NCBI RefSeq assembly: GCF_954871325.1
Contig: NC_088776.1
Coordinates: 45,154,569 to 45,218,568 of the forward strand
Source: Gordionus sp. m RMFG-2023
Taxonomy: Eukaryota; Nematomorpha; Gordioida; Chordodea; Parachordodidae
Direction: 5' to 3'
Length of the DNA: 64,000 bases
In this document: positions 36,625-46,235 of the stretch, piece after piece
Numbering within the stretch: the first letter of the stretch is position 1
Layout of the letters: each line of letters begins with the position of its first letter
Translations under genes and position numbers: made by a program
Notes under the pieces: model-generated
Database searches by the model: none
What the model saw: the letters and a program-made list of their open reading frames with translations, nothing else
What the model was told of the DNA's origin: nothing

Positions 36625-37628
36625 TTAATCATTAATAATTTCTCCCCTTCTACATTTTGGGATATATGTCTCCATATTTCTAAAATAATTTTTTGCATTT
36701 TCTTCAGATATTCCTCTTTCTCCATGTTCTATATAACGAATTAATTCTTCCTCGTTACTAGGATTTTTATTTCTGACAAAATCCTTCCATGAAAAAACAC
36801 ATTCTCAATAGGATTAAGATACGGACTGTAGGGTGGTAAATATTTCAATGTATGTCCTTTTCTTTCGATCGATTCCCTAATTGAATGATTGTGATGAAAT
36901 GGAACATTATCCATCACAAAAATCATATTAATCATGTTAGATTCTTCAAAATGATTTAATATTTCATTTATAAAGTTGCTAAAATATATAGCCTTGCAAG
37001 GGCCATCAAGAACTTCGAATCGAAATATTCCTGCAATTGTGAGAGCCGCAATGATAGTGTAATTTATTGTCTTTATTCCTTGAACATTTTTAATTACCTT
37101 TTTATTTATTTGGGAATATCCATATAATCGCCTCATTGATATTGAAATACCCGCTCTCATCGATAAATATAAATTTTTCCTTCATATATGCTACATCTAC
37201 AAACCAATTCGCGTATTCTTTGCGAATCTCTATATTTGATTCGTTATTTTCTCTAAGTGAACGTAATGATACTCTTTTAAAGCTGTACCTAAATCCTGAG
37301 AGTAACCTTGATACCGTATTTTTTGATATTTCCACATCATATCTTTCTTTAATGATTTCACATAACCTTTTTAAGGATAAAGTGCAATCCAAATTTATAC
37401 AATTTAATATATATTCTTCCTAGCTCTTTATTTAATTTCTTGCGTGCGCGTGAACCTCCTTTGGGTAAGCTATATTTTATTCCATTTTTGAGATGAGAGT
37501 GTTTAATATTTGTCACTGTTTTATAGCTTACTTTAAAACATGATGCTATATTTTTGATACATTTTTTTTAACGCGTCAATTATTAGAACTTTTGTTTCAC
37601 TGTTAATATTTTTTCCCCTTCTTACCAT
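36625..37628 (-). pseudogene. IS630-type DD34E transposase, frameshifted
   Basis: Read on the minus strand from about 37628 (MVRRGKNINSETK), the parts are in normal order. An N-terminal helix-turn-helix region (CFKVSYKTVTNIKHSH, about 37460-37560) is followed by a second helical region (CTLSLKRLCEIIKERYDVEI, about 37320-37392). The first catalytic Asp is in FIFIDESG (about 37160) and the second in FVMDNVPFHH (about 36900). The catalytic Glu is in YLPPYSPYLNPIENVF (about 36800), giving 34 residues between the last two (DD34E). A C-terminal tail ends at the stop near 36625. At least four frame breaks separate these parts: in the N-terminal third, near 37390, near 37130 just after the first Asp, and near 36780 after the Glu. 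All catalytic residues are still visible, so decay is moderate. Confidence 0.88.
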
Positions 37629-38244
37629 ATCTTCATAATTTTATTTTTTAAAACAAAAAAATTATTTTTAAAGTATATACTCAACAAATGGAAGTGAAAA
37701 AGATTATAAAATTTACCTCATTTGCGTTTAATTTTTCATAAATCAAAATAGTTTAAAAGATAATTAAATTACAAAATAATTATTTACTTCCTAAAAAGAA
37801 TAAATGCGTTTTGAATATATTAAAATTTTAAAAATATAAGAATTTTAAAATGATTATATTTTATTAATTTACATATCGTTTGGTATTACAGTTCAAACTT
37901 ATTTATTATAACCAAACGATTAATTTAATATTGTAATTATAAATATGTATGTAAAAAATAGTCTGCCAAAAAAAATAATATAATTTTAAAAAAGAATTAT
38001 CAAAAATGAGAAGAAAAGAAATAGAGAAAAGATATAATAAGAAAAATAAATTGAAAAAAGATACAGATAAAGTAAAGAAATAGCAAAAAGTTAGGAATAT
38101 AAAATAAGAAGGAATGACAAAAAATAAATAAAATTTAAGAAAAATTGATAAATTATAAAAAAATTACGATTTTGCTTTTTGAATGGGAATTTTCCTTTTA
38201 AGATTGAAACTTTCCCTTTTTTGAATGGGAAACCCTGTATATTA

Positions 38245-39143
38245 AGGGCATGACAGTCATACCCATCAAGACAAAAAATTAATAATTTAAATCTAAAGAT
38301 ATTTAAATTAGATTTTATTTGATACCCATATCGATATTTTGTGGTGATAAAAATATTCCTGACCCCCCAAGACCTAGACCCGCTCACTATGCATGATTAA
38401 TATTATTACAATAAAAAAATATTTTTATTAGCTTTTATTTGATACCGATATCAAAAAAATTTATTTTTTACCCCCCCCCCTCTATACACCCCCCCCCCCC
38501 CCCACCACCCTCAGACCAAGTCATACCCAGCCAGACCAAGAATGAAGAATTTCACTTAGACCATATTAAAATTAGCTTTTATTTGATACTCATATCAAAA
38601 AATTTATTTTTACAACCCCCTCCCCCCCCCCCCATCAGACCAAGTCATACCCATCCAGACCGAGAATGAAAACTTTCAGTCAAACCACAAAAATGAGAAG
38701 AAAAAAAATTGAGAAAAGATATAGTGAGAAAAGATACAAATAAAATAAAGAAATCGTAAAAAGTTAGAAATAAAATAAGAAGGAATGACAAAAATAAATA
38801 AATTTAAGAAAAATTGAAAAGTTTATATATTTTTTTAAAAATTTACGATTTTCCTTTTTTGAATGGGAATTTTCCTTTTTTGATTGACCCTTTTCCTTTT
38901 CTTTTGGGAATTTTCCTTTTTCGATTGACACTTTTCCTTTTTTGATTGGACCTTTTCCTTTTTTGTTTTACACTTTTCCTTTTTTGATTGAACCTTTTCC
39001 TTTTTTGTTTGACACTTTTCCTTTTTTGATTGGACTTTTTTCTTAACCTTTGGGACTTTTCCTTTTTTGATTGACAATTTTCCTTTTTTGATCGGACCTT
39101 TTCCTTTTTTGATTGGGACTTTTCCTTTTTTGGATGGGAAATG
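38245..39143. mobile_element. Second end of the same IS630-type family, inverted, without transposase
   Basis: The block 38690-39143 is the reverse complement of 35930-36480, with the 21-bp array (about 14 units) and the same subterminal sequence. Its outer end ATGGGAAATG followed by TA has lost the CCC of CAGGGTTTCCCAT. Inwards it carries tandem copies of a sequence of about 146 bp (38290-38690) with AGACCAAGTCATACCCA and TTTTATTTGATACCCATATC motifs and long C runs. The motif GGTATGACTTGGTCTGATGG at 36510-36530 shows that this internal sequence also belongs to the main element. It is a truncated or solo copy, lacking a second matching end. Confidence 0.75.
38290..38690. repeat. Tandem repeat of about 146 bp with poly-C
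   Basis: Three degenerate units each contain a TTTTATTTGATACYCATATC core, an A/T stretch and a C run (up to about 15 C at 38490-38503). Two of them also carry CAGACCAAGTCATACCCA. A related G-run / ATATGGGTATCAAATAAAA sequence occurs at 55495-55920. The Pro-rich frame at 38439-38669 is created by the C runs. Confidence 0.65.
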
Positions 39144-40059
39144 TATTTTGGGGTTATAAAATAGATTGCAAAGGCCTCTGAAAATATGAAAGGAATAAGA
39201 AAAAATAGCAAATTTAAAGACCTGCTAGTCGGTCGAGTCTAAAAAATATAAATTGGGCCGGGGTTTAAACAATTCGAAAAATTTTGGACAATAAAGAGCT
39301 AATTGAGACGGCATTTTAATTATAATAAAAAAATAAAATACAAAATGTTGCGTCATTAGGGCGCAATAATTCTATTTTTATCTAGCAAATAAAAATTAAC
39401 AAGGGAAAGTGTCTTGAATTTGCTGTCAGTTAAATTTATTAATTTAAAATATTGTTTAAATGTCTGAACCTATATGTGCGCCTTTTTTATATTTAATATC
39501 GAATTGATACTTGATCAGACCGATAATCAGACAGATACATAATATAAACTCTGACTTTGACTTGTCATTTGGCGAGGATGACATTCAAATTATGAAATAA
39601 AAATTGTACTATCCCCTTCTACAACTATTACCAAAACAATGGACTTAAATGTAAAAATACCTTAGCCAAGATTCGAAAAATATTTCAGATTTCACAGAAA
39701 AGAGGCTGGTAGTACAGGCAACTTCAAAACAAATCCAATCTATGGAAACACATCTCAAAGTTTATTTTTAGATAATTTGTTAAGTTTTAGTTGCATGTAC
39801 ATGTAACAAGATTTTTATTGCTTAATATTATATAAAATTATTAATTAAAAACTTTTTATGAATAATTAATATATATTAAATATTCTTATATAAAAAAATA
39901 TATATTTAGAGAACACATTATATCATAACCAATTTTATAAAATAAAGGAAACTATAGATAATAAGAGAAATTATTCAACAACATCAAATAAATTAAAACA
40001 AACAAAAATTAACTTCCTGTTATAATGAAAATTCAAGTTTTATTTTAATCGGGCATGGG

Positions 40060-40235
40060 CTTTTTACCTTTCTTTTTAATTTCCCATGGGCGTTTAAGTA
40101 AGGGGCTTTGCCTCTTGCGCGCACAGGTAACTGCGGCCTGCCTAAAAACGTGGATGGACCTTAATTATTTAATTATTTCCCATTCTTTTATCCCAGTTAG
40201 ATTGGTTTTTATGAGAGAACCAAGCGTTGCTCTGT
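40060..40235. repeat. G+C-richer patch with hairpin-like tail
   Basis: It contains GGGCATGGGC, CTTGCGCGCACAGG, GCGGCCTGCC and ends with AACCAAGCGTTGCTCTGTTG followed by an AT dinucleotide run. The tail sequence recurs at about 52140 (AACCAAGCAAAGCTCTGTTG). A small inverted pair (CAAGC/GCTCTG) followed by simple repeats resembles the 3' end of some non-LTR elements; this is inference. The 65-codon frame here is not recognised. Confidence 0.35.
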
Positions 40236-41949
40236 TGTATATATATCATTGATATATATATGACATTTTAGGGCTAGTGCACTTAATATCACGTATCACG
40301 TATTGAGCTAATAAATACTCTGCAACCTAATATGAAGATAACATGTAGACAAACCTTAACTTCAAAAATGTCTAAATATATTATTTAAATGAAAAATATT
40401 TGACGAGAAATATTATTAGAGCCCAATTTTGATTGCACAACAGCTGATTTGACTACCTTCAGGCATAGAAGATGTTATTGTCATGTATTGAAAATGATGA
40501 TTATAAGAGAGCATATAACATTACCATGTCAAAATGCCAACGTTTGTGGAATTTGCATAATAAATCTGGACCATAATCTTAAATAATTTAAAAGAAATCA
40601 AATTGTCAACTATCATATCCCTTATAAAGAGTTGGGGTAAAATTTTGTTGTTGATAAGGAGCATATATAGAAATTTAACGATTTCCCTGATTTAAAATAA
40701 ATTTTTAAATATAATGCTATCCTTATATTAAGTGTTTACCTAGAACATTTGTTCAGTCTAAGGAAGCTTATTTAGGAGGAGAAACGAGCGGTCTTTTATA
40801 AAATTTATTAAACCCGAATTTTTATAAAAATAATAAGTGCAAATATAAGATATTTTATTTTTATTCGGTGTAAATATATTCAATTCTCTGGTTTTTTCAG
40901 TTTAATTTTTTTTATATTAAATTTTTTTATATTAAAGAAAAAGATGCGTTAATAATTGATTGTTAAATAATTTATAAACTAGCTTTGTTGAAATATAAAT
41001 GTTACTAGTTACATTTAAAAATTGCAACTGGTATCTGTAACTAGTTACCTTTTTAAGAATTAACTAGATATGTTTCAAAAGTAACTTTTAACAGCACTAC
41101 TATATATACATATAGATTTATTGAAAATATTTTATGATTTGGAAAAAGGTAAAATTGTGTAACAACCTACAACTCATCCAAATGCCAAATATTTGTAATA
41201 TTTTATCAGATTGTAATTTAAATATAAGGTTGTACAAAATAATTTATATATAATGTATATATGTACCTCAGTGTCAGGGGGGAGAAAAATTGTGTAAATA
41301 TTTATACAATATTTTTGTTGCCTATTATCGATATTCTTTTGAAATAAAAATTATAAATAAAATAAATATTGGTAAATAATATCGATATATTATCATTATT
41401 AAAAAAATTATTTTAAATCAAAATTATATTTTTAAAATTGAGATAAATTAAAGCAATCAAAAAACAAATAAACCCCAAATTTATCCATTTACTCTATATT
41501 CAAACACTTTTTTTCTTTCGATTCCACACAATTTATTAAAATAAGAAAAAGGTTATTATGAATATTTTCGTTTCTAAAAGATCACCTATAAATCAGCTAT
41601 GAATGTAATGCAATTAGTTGTAAACTTTTATAAACTTATCTTTAAAAAAAATTATTTTTAATTTATACCTGCATTGCTAATTAAATTTTTTTTTAAAACT
41701 TATATTTAAGATGAATTAAAACTTTCTTTACAATTCTATTCTTGTTAATATACAATTAATTGGAGAAAAATAAATTCCCACATATTAATTTCTCTTCCTT
41801 TGGAGCATCTAATGAATGTAAATATTCACTTAAACTATTAGGATTATTTACGTTTAGATTTTAAAGAGGATAAAGTGTAAGTCAATGTAATATATTTTAA
41901 TTAAAATATTTTGTTATTTTTATGACCTTATATACTAATTTTTATTTTT

Positions 41950-41965
41950 ATTTTTTTGATAAAGT
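41950..41965 (+). promoter_or_regulatory. Possible 3' splice acceptor just before the start codon
   Basis: A T-rich tract (TTATTTTTTTGATAAAG) ends nine bases before ATGAACACA. The intron inside this gene also ends in AAG after a T/A-rich tract (TTTATTATTAAG), so the same kind of acceptor could join a 5' untranslated exon or a spliced leader here. Base composition alone would also give such tracts by chance. Confidence 0.25.
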
Positions 41966-41974
41966 GCTTAAAAA

Positions 41975-44900
41975 ATGAACACATTATCCAGCAAAAGTTT
42001 GCAGAGAGAATATTGTTTTCTGTGCGATCTTCTTAAGACTCCATGGACTATTTTACATGATTTTAGCGAAGCGGTGTGTCGGGCTTGCGTCAATTACGAA
42101 GGTGTAGATAGGATAGAAATGGTAATAGAAACTGCCAGAGAAATGCGTAAAATATATGATTCATCCCATCACTCTAATTCAATAACCCCCAAATCTTGCG
42201 ATATTTCTAAAAACTTTATTGACAAGATTGATAACTTAGGAAACGAGGAGATTAAAGGCATTGGCTATGGGGATAACGGGGTTAGCATAATAAATAACAA
42301 GATAATCGCGAAAAATCATTACATAGCTAGCGCCTTACACCATAGACAAAATATTTCTCTAAACCCGCACGATCCAATTCTTTATCACAACCTTAACAAC
42401 GACCTCAAAAGACACAATTCACCATACAATGGAAAGTTAAACACACTTCATAAAGATGCCACTAGTCACAATGAAAACCTGAGAAGTGCAACAAACAAGA
42501 TAGATAATGAAAGGGTTTCTAAATTAGAAGACATTGATATTCGGGGGAAGAATATTCTTTTAAACCAACAGTTGGGTACCAATGACAAAGAAAAATTATC
42601 CCATTATGCCCCAATCACGAATAATGAAAATATAAATGATAATATGCCCAATATTTCAGATAAGGATTCCGAATACATTGAAAGAAGAGAAAGATTGAGT
42701 TCAGATTTTTTAATTCGATCAAAGAGCTCTTCTATTTCTAATAGAAATTTCTTGAGAACGAGTAATATGCCCTCAACATATAAGTACAGAAAATATTCAG
42801 GTGAAGAGTTGCAGTACCTTAAACAAATAGGGTATGGAAATAATGTACAGCCTAACGTAAATTATCAGGATAAAGGTGATTGCCAAATAGGGAAACAGCG
42901 GGTTGTATCGGAATATTCTCAAAAAGAGTTTTCTCCAGATTCAACTATCTCACCTTGCTCACCCCCGTTTATTCTTAAAATCGACGAACATCAAAAAATT
43001 AATTTCAGAGATTCTCCGATTCATGTTTTACATCATAGTAATAAAATTCCAAATTCTAATATCAGTGAACTAACGGAAAACGTTTATAAATATAAAAGTA
43101 AAAATATCGATTTTGGGGGTAGGGAAGGGGATTTTAATGGTCAAAAAGATCATTTGAGTTCAGCTCAAAAAGATCAATTCAAAGCGCTACCTAAAGAACT
43201 TGATTTAAACAATCAAAAATCTATTTCCTCAGAAAAATGTAACAAGTCTCTGAATAAAGTACAAGAGAGATATGATAAAAGTCGTTACAATGTATTCAAC
43301 AATCATGATCCAAAATTATTCATACCACAACAGAATTGCAGCAACAAAAGTCTTATGTCTTCTGGCTCCTTTAACCTAGCTAATTCAGGTGCAATTCATC
43401 AATATCATCAAAAGAACTCTACTTTCGGTTTTGATTGCAATTCAGGCCGTAATTCCTATTTTGTATATCCTAGTTGCCAGCCAAATAGACCCCCGTTTGG
43501 AATAAGATATCCTCATATCAATATTGGTGGGATACCATTGCCATATCACAGGGCGAGCCAAAACAATTCGCAGACCCATAAAAGGAGCTTTAAAGAAATG
43601 GATGATGACATATATCTAGTGAGCTTACCAACTTCTTTGTCTAGCTTGCCCAAAAGTCAAATTGACTTGGATAAAAGAAAGTTTTCACTAGGGGATTATC
43701 CACCTTCAAGACATGACAAAAGCAACTTTGACAGCGATCAAACTAGCCTAGATTCAGCAAAATGTAATATTTTAAAATATTTCGTCATTTATTTTTTGAA
43801 ATATAATTTAATATCATATTTATTTATTATTAAGGTTTATCCGTCTCTAATATACCTTCTGCAGAAATGGAACTACCAATGAATCCATTGATTAATACAA
43901 TAAATGAGAGACATGGAATTATGACTGAAAAAAATAACAATAAAGACCATGATACTAATGATACTAATTATTTAATAAGAACTAAAAATTTTGAAACTTC
44001 TGATGTCAAAAGAGGACGATCATCCAACGAATTTGACAAAGATGGGGAAAATTTTGCAGTCAGCGCTGATATTCAGGGTTCTTCTAAATCATCATTAAAA
44101 CTGGAAAAATTAAATCGAGATAAATTAAACAACAAAATTAATATCAAGCATTTTATGAATGATTCTTCGAATAAGGAAAAAGACGATGAACTTGATGTAT
44201 TACGATCTGCGCATACAAATACAAATAATAATTTAATTATAGATGAAATGTTTAGAGATAAAAATCAAAGATACCCTCCTGCTCAATCCAATAATGTTAA
44301 AAAACATTCCGAAAGAATGGCATCTTTACCTGAGTCAGAAAAAAATGGGGATATTTTTGTAACATCTCCTTTGAATTGCATACTCTGTCAAAGCAGACTG
44401 GAGGACACGCATTTCGTTCAATGTCCCTCGATCAATCATCATAAATTTTGTTTTGCTTGCACGAGAAAAAGCATTAAAGATCAACAAGCCAAAATAGTGG
44501 CGAATTTCAACAAAGATCAGAAAAATTTTAATAAATTATCTACCAATTTTAGCAATGAGATATATTGTCCTAGTGGACTAAAATGCCCTCTTTTGGGCTC
44601 AAATATACCATGGGCATTCATGCAAGGAGAAATTGCCACCATATTCAGCGCTGATTGTCACGTCGAGGTAGAAGCGTCCACTTTTAATCATCGATCTTAT
44701 AATAATGGCAATTATACTAAAGAAATCCGCCCTAGAGGCAAATACAATACAAAAAAGGAAGGGAAAAAAAGTGGAAAGGATCAACCCAAGGACAATTGCG
44801 AATTTAATAAAAAGCAATGTAGGGGCGAAGTTAGTCATCCTACTACACCTCAACTCAAAGAAACGACGGATTTTCGTCAATACGATACAGAGAATAAAGA

Positions 44901-45939
44901 AAATAAAAATGCACGTGATTATGATTATCCAAAAGAGGTAAATGATAATATTGCAGAAGGTCGTATGAAAGAAATGCGTGAAGAAAATGATGAAATCCTT
45001 GTTAATATACATATGAATAAACAGCAGCAAAACCTCGACAATAAAGTTGTCAAAGATAGCTTTCGTAGGCGTTCCGATTCTTTGGATACTAATATAAATA
45101 TTTACAACTATGATACGGATAATAGCAATGAGAAAAAAGAATTCATCAAGAGATCGGAGAATAAAGAAATAAACAATAAATCCTATCATTCTCCTTCACT
45201 CACAATCAAAATTAACGATCATAAATATGAACACATACACACGCCTATGACATCTAATGAAAACGTCAAACAAAGATTGCGTAGCAATAATAATAAAAAA
45301 CTCAATTCACCTATCTCTGGCGAACATTTAAAATCATCCAACCAATCAAATAAAACTCATAGAGAACTTAAGGAGTCGTTTGGAGTCTATGAAACTAATG
45401 AAAATTTAAATAACTATAATAAAAAAAGCCCACAAAGCAAGAAAAAGAATGAAGATTTTATCGACTTCTCGGATAATCGCGAGGATTCGCCGCGTTTAAA
45501 GATATGCGATGAGACGTGTACAAATAATGAACTGACTGCGATTACTACTATAACTCACAAAAGCGAAATCCTTAAACAAACCAAAGAAGAGAATGGTAAT
45601 TATAATACCAAACAAATGAATCATCAAGGTCTTAACGAAAAATATTTTTATTCCAGTACTTCTCATACGGAACCAAAAGGTTATGGAAGAACGTACCAGG
45701 CAACAATTAGCAACAAATGCAAAATGGATGCCAATAAATTAATTCCAAATACCAGTGAAACTAACTTTTACGAACATCGCGAAAAGTCTACTAAGCACGA
45801 GAGTCCAAGACCGCGAGATAATGTTAACACAATTGTAAACGATATTATCTCTTACAATCAAACTCCGCTATCTATAGATGATGAGAGCGGACAAAAAAAA
45901 TCTGATAATATTGTATTACATATAGAAGCCTCAATCTGA
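41975..45939 (+). CDS. IRF2BP: IRF2BP-family zinc-finger/RING co-regulator, two exons
   Basis: Homologue of interferon regulatory factor 2-binding proteins, nuclear transcriptional co-regulators. Exon 1 is 41975-43763 and exon 2 is 43835-45939. Joining them keeps the frame (Cys codon split T|GT) and gives about 1297 residues, against roughly 580-800 in vertebrate members. Residues 12-55 are the family's N-terminal C4 finger: C14, C17, C35, C38 with [15 protein letters not shown] and IEMVIETAR. Residues 778-867 are the RING-like module: C778, C781, C793, H799, C802, C805, C841, C847, then [16 protein letters not shown]. Between C805 and C841 about 20 extra residues ([20 protein letters not shown]) are present compared with vertebrate proteins. 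The long middle and the 430-residue tail are Asn/Lys/Ser-rich and probably disordered. The ATG is supported by the finger starting 13 residues later. No neighbouring host gene is seen. Membership is secure; orthology details and function in this animal are inferred. Confidence 0.93.
43764..43834 (+). other. 71-bp phase-1 intron of the IRF2BP gene
   Basis: Donor AAAT|GTAATATT and acceptor TTTATTATTAAG|GTTTATCC. Removal gives ...[19 protein letters not shown]... in one frame. The next AG (CTGCAG at 43864) would create an immediate stop, so the AAG acceptor is favoured. The intron is very A+T-rich. If it is retained, translation ends at 43882 after 635 codons, giving a protein with the N-terminal finger but no RING module. 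Confidence 0.85.
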
Positions 45940-46206
45940 AACGAAATGTATAGCGAATAAGTATTTATATTTTTGGACCTAAGAGTCTTTGATCAACCAA
46001 AGGTAATTTTTTTAAACTGGTTTATGCTAGCTATGCTAGAACCATCTATTATTTTAATTTAATACTGTTTATGTTTTTTTTAACAACAATTTTCTAAAAA
46101 AATATTCCATTTATAATTTTTAATTTATAACCGTAAATAATTCAGGTAAATCGTTAATATACCTGATTTTAGTTAATTTTTATTTATTTGATTTTTTTTT
46201 TACTAT

Positions 46207-46235
46207 AATAAATTCTTGTCAATATTTCAAATAAA
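46207..46235 (+). terminator. Candidate polyadenylation signals
   Basis: Two AATAAA hexamers lie at 46207-46212 and 46230-46235, about 270-300 bases after the stop codon. They are plausible 3' ends for the IRF2BP transcript, but the hexamer is common by chance in sequence this A+T-rich. Confidence 0.35.

Larger units (their letters stand above)
35925..38237 (-). mobile_element. IS630/Tc1-type (DD34E) transposon with tandem repeats in its inverted ends
   Basis: The ends CAGGGTTTCCCAT (35925) and ATGGGAAACCCTG (to 38237) are exact inverted repeats flanked by TA on both sides (35923-35924, 38238-38239), the Tc1/mariner target duplication. The inverted ends extend inwards as 21-bp units (about 18 on the left, 35938-36310; about 3 on the right, 38185-38230). 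These are followed by a shared subterminal block (36310-36480 against about 37995-38185). A minus-strand transposase occupies 36625-37628 but is frameshifted. The tandem arrays are the unusual part: they make one inverted end much longer than the other. The transposon has no full open frame now. Confidence 0.9.
39144..41974. other. AT-rich region upstream of the IRF2BP gene
   Basis: No supported gene. A more G+C-rich patch at 40060-40235 ends in GAACCAAGCGTTGCTCTGTT. The plus-strand segment 40460-40860 looks like decayed coding sequence (see findings). The part 40995-41090 repeats GTAACTAGTTAC motifs typical of some hAT ends. No promoter element can be named for the gene; the last 25 bases before its ATG form a T-rich tract ending in GATAAAG (a possible splice acceptor). 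Confidence 0.45.

Noticed and set aside
38439-38669. Proline-rich open frame
   Set aside because: Produced by poly-C runs in a tandem repeat; no conserved residues outside the runs.
44599-45189. A 196-codon open frame antisense to the second IRF2BP exon
   Set aside because: It lies opposite Asn/Lys/Asp-rich codons, whose complements (ATT, TTT, ATC) cannot be stops. The product is a hydrophobic Ile/Phe string without domain signature. It is a shadow of the real exon.
43867-45939. A separate gene beginning at the ATG at 43867
   Set aside because: The family's finger and RING modules belong to one protein, and a 71-bp intron joins the two frames exactly, so this ATG is an internal Met of exon 2.
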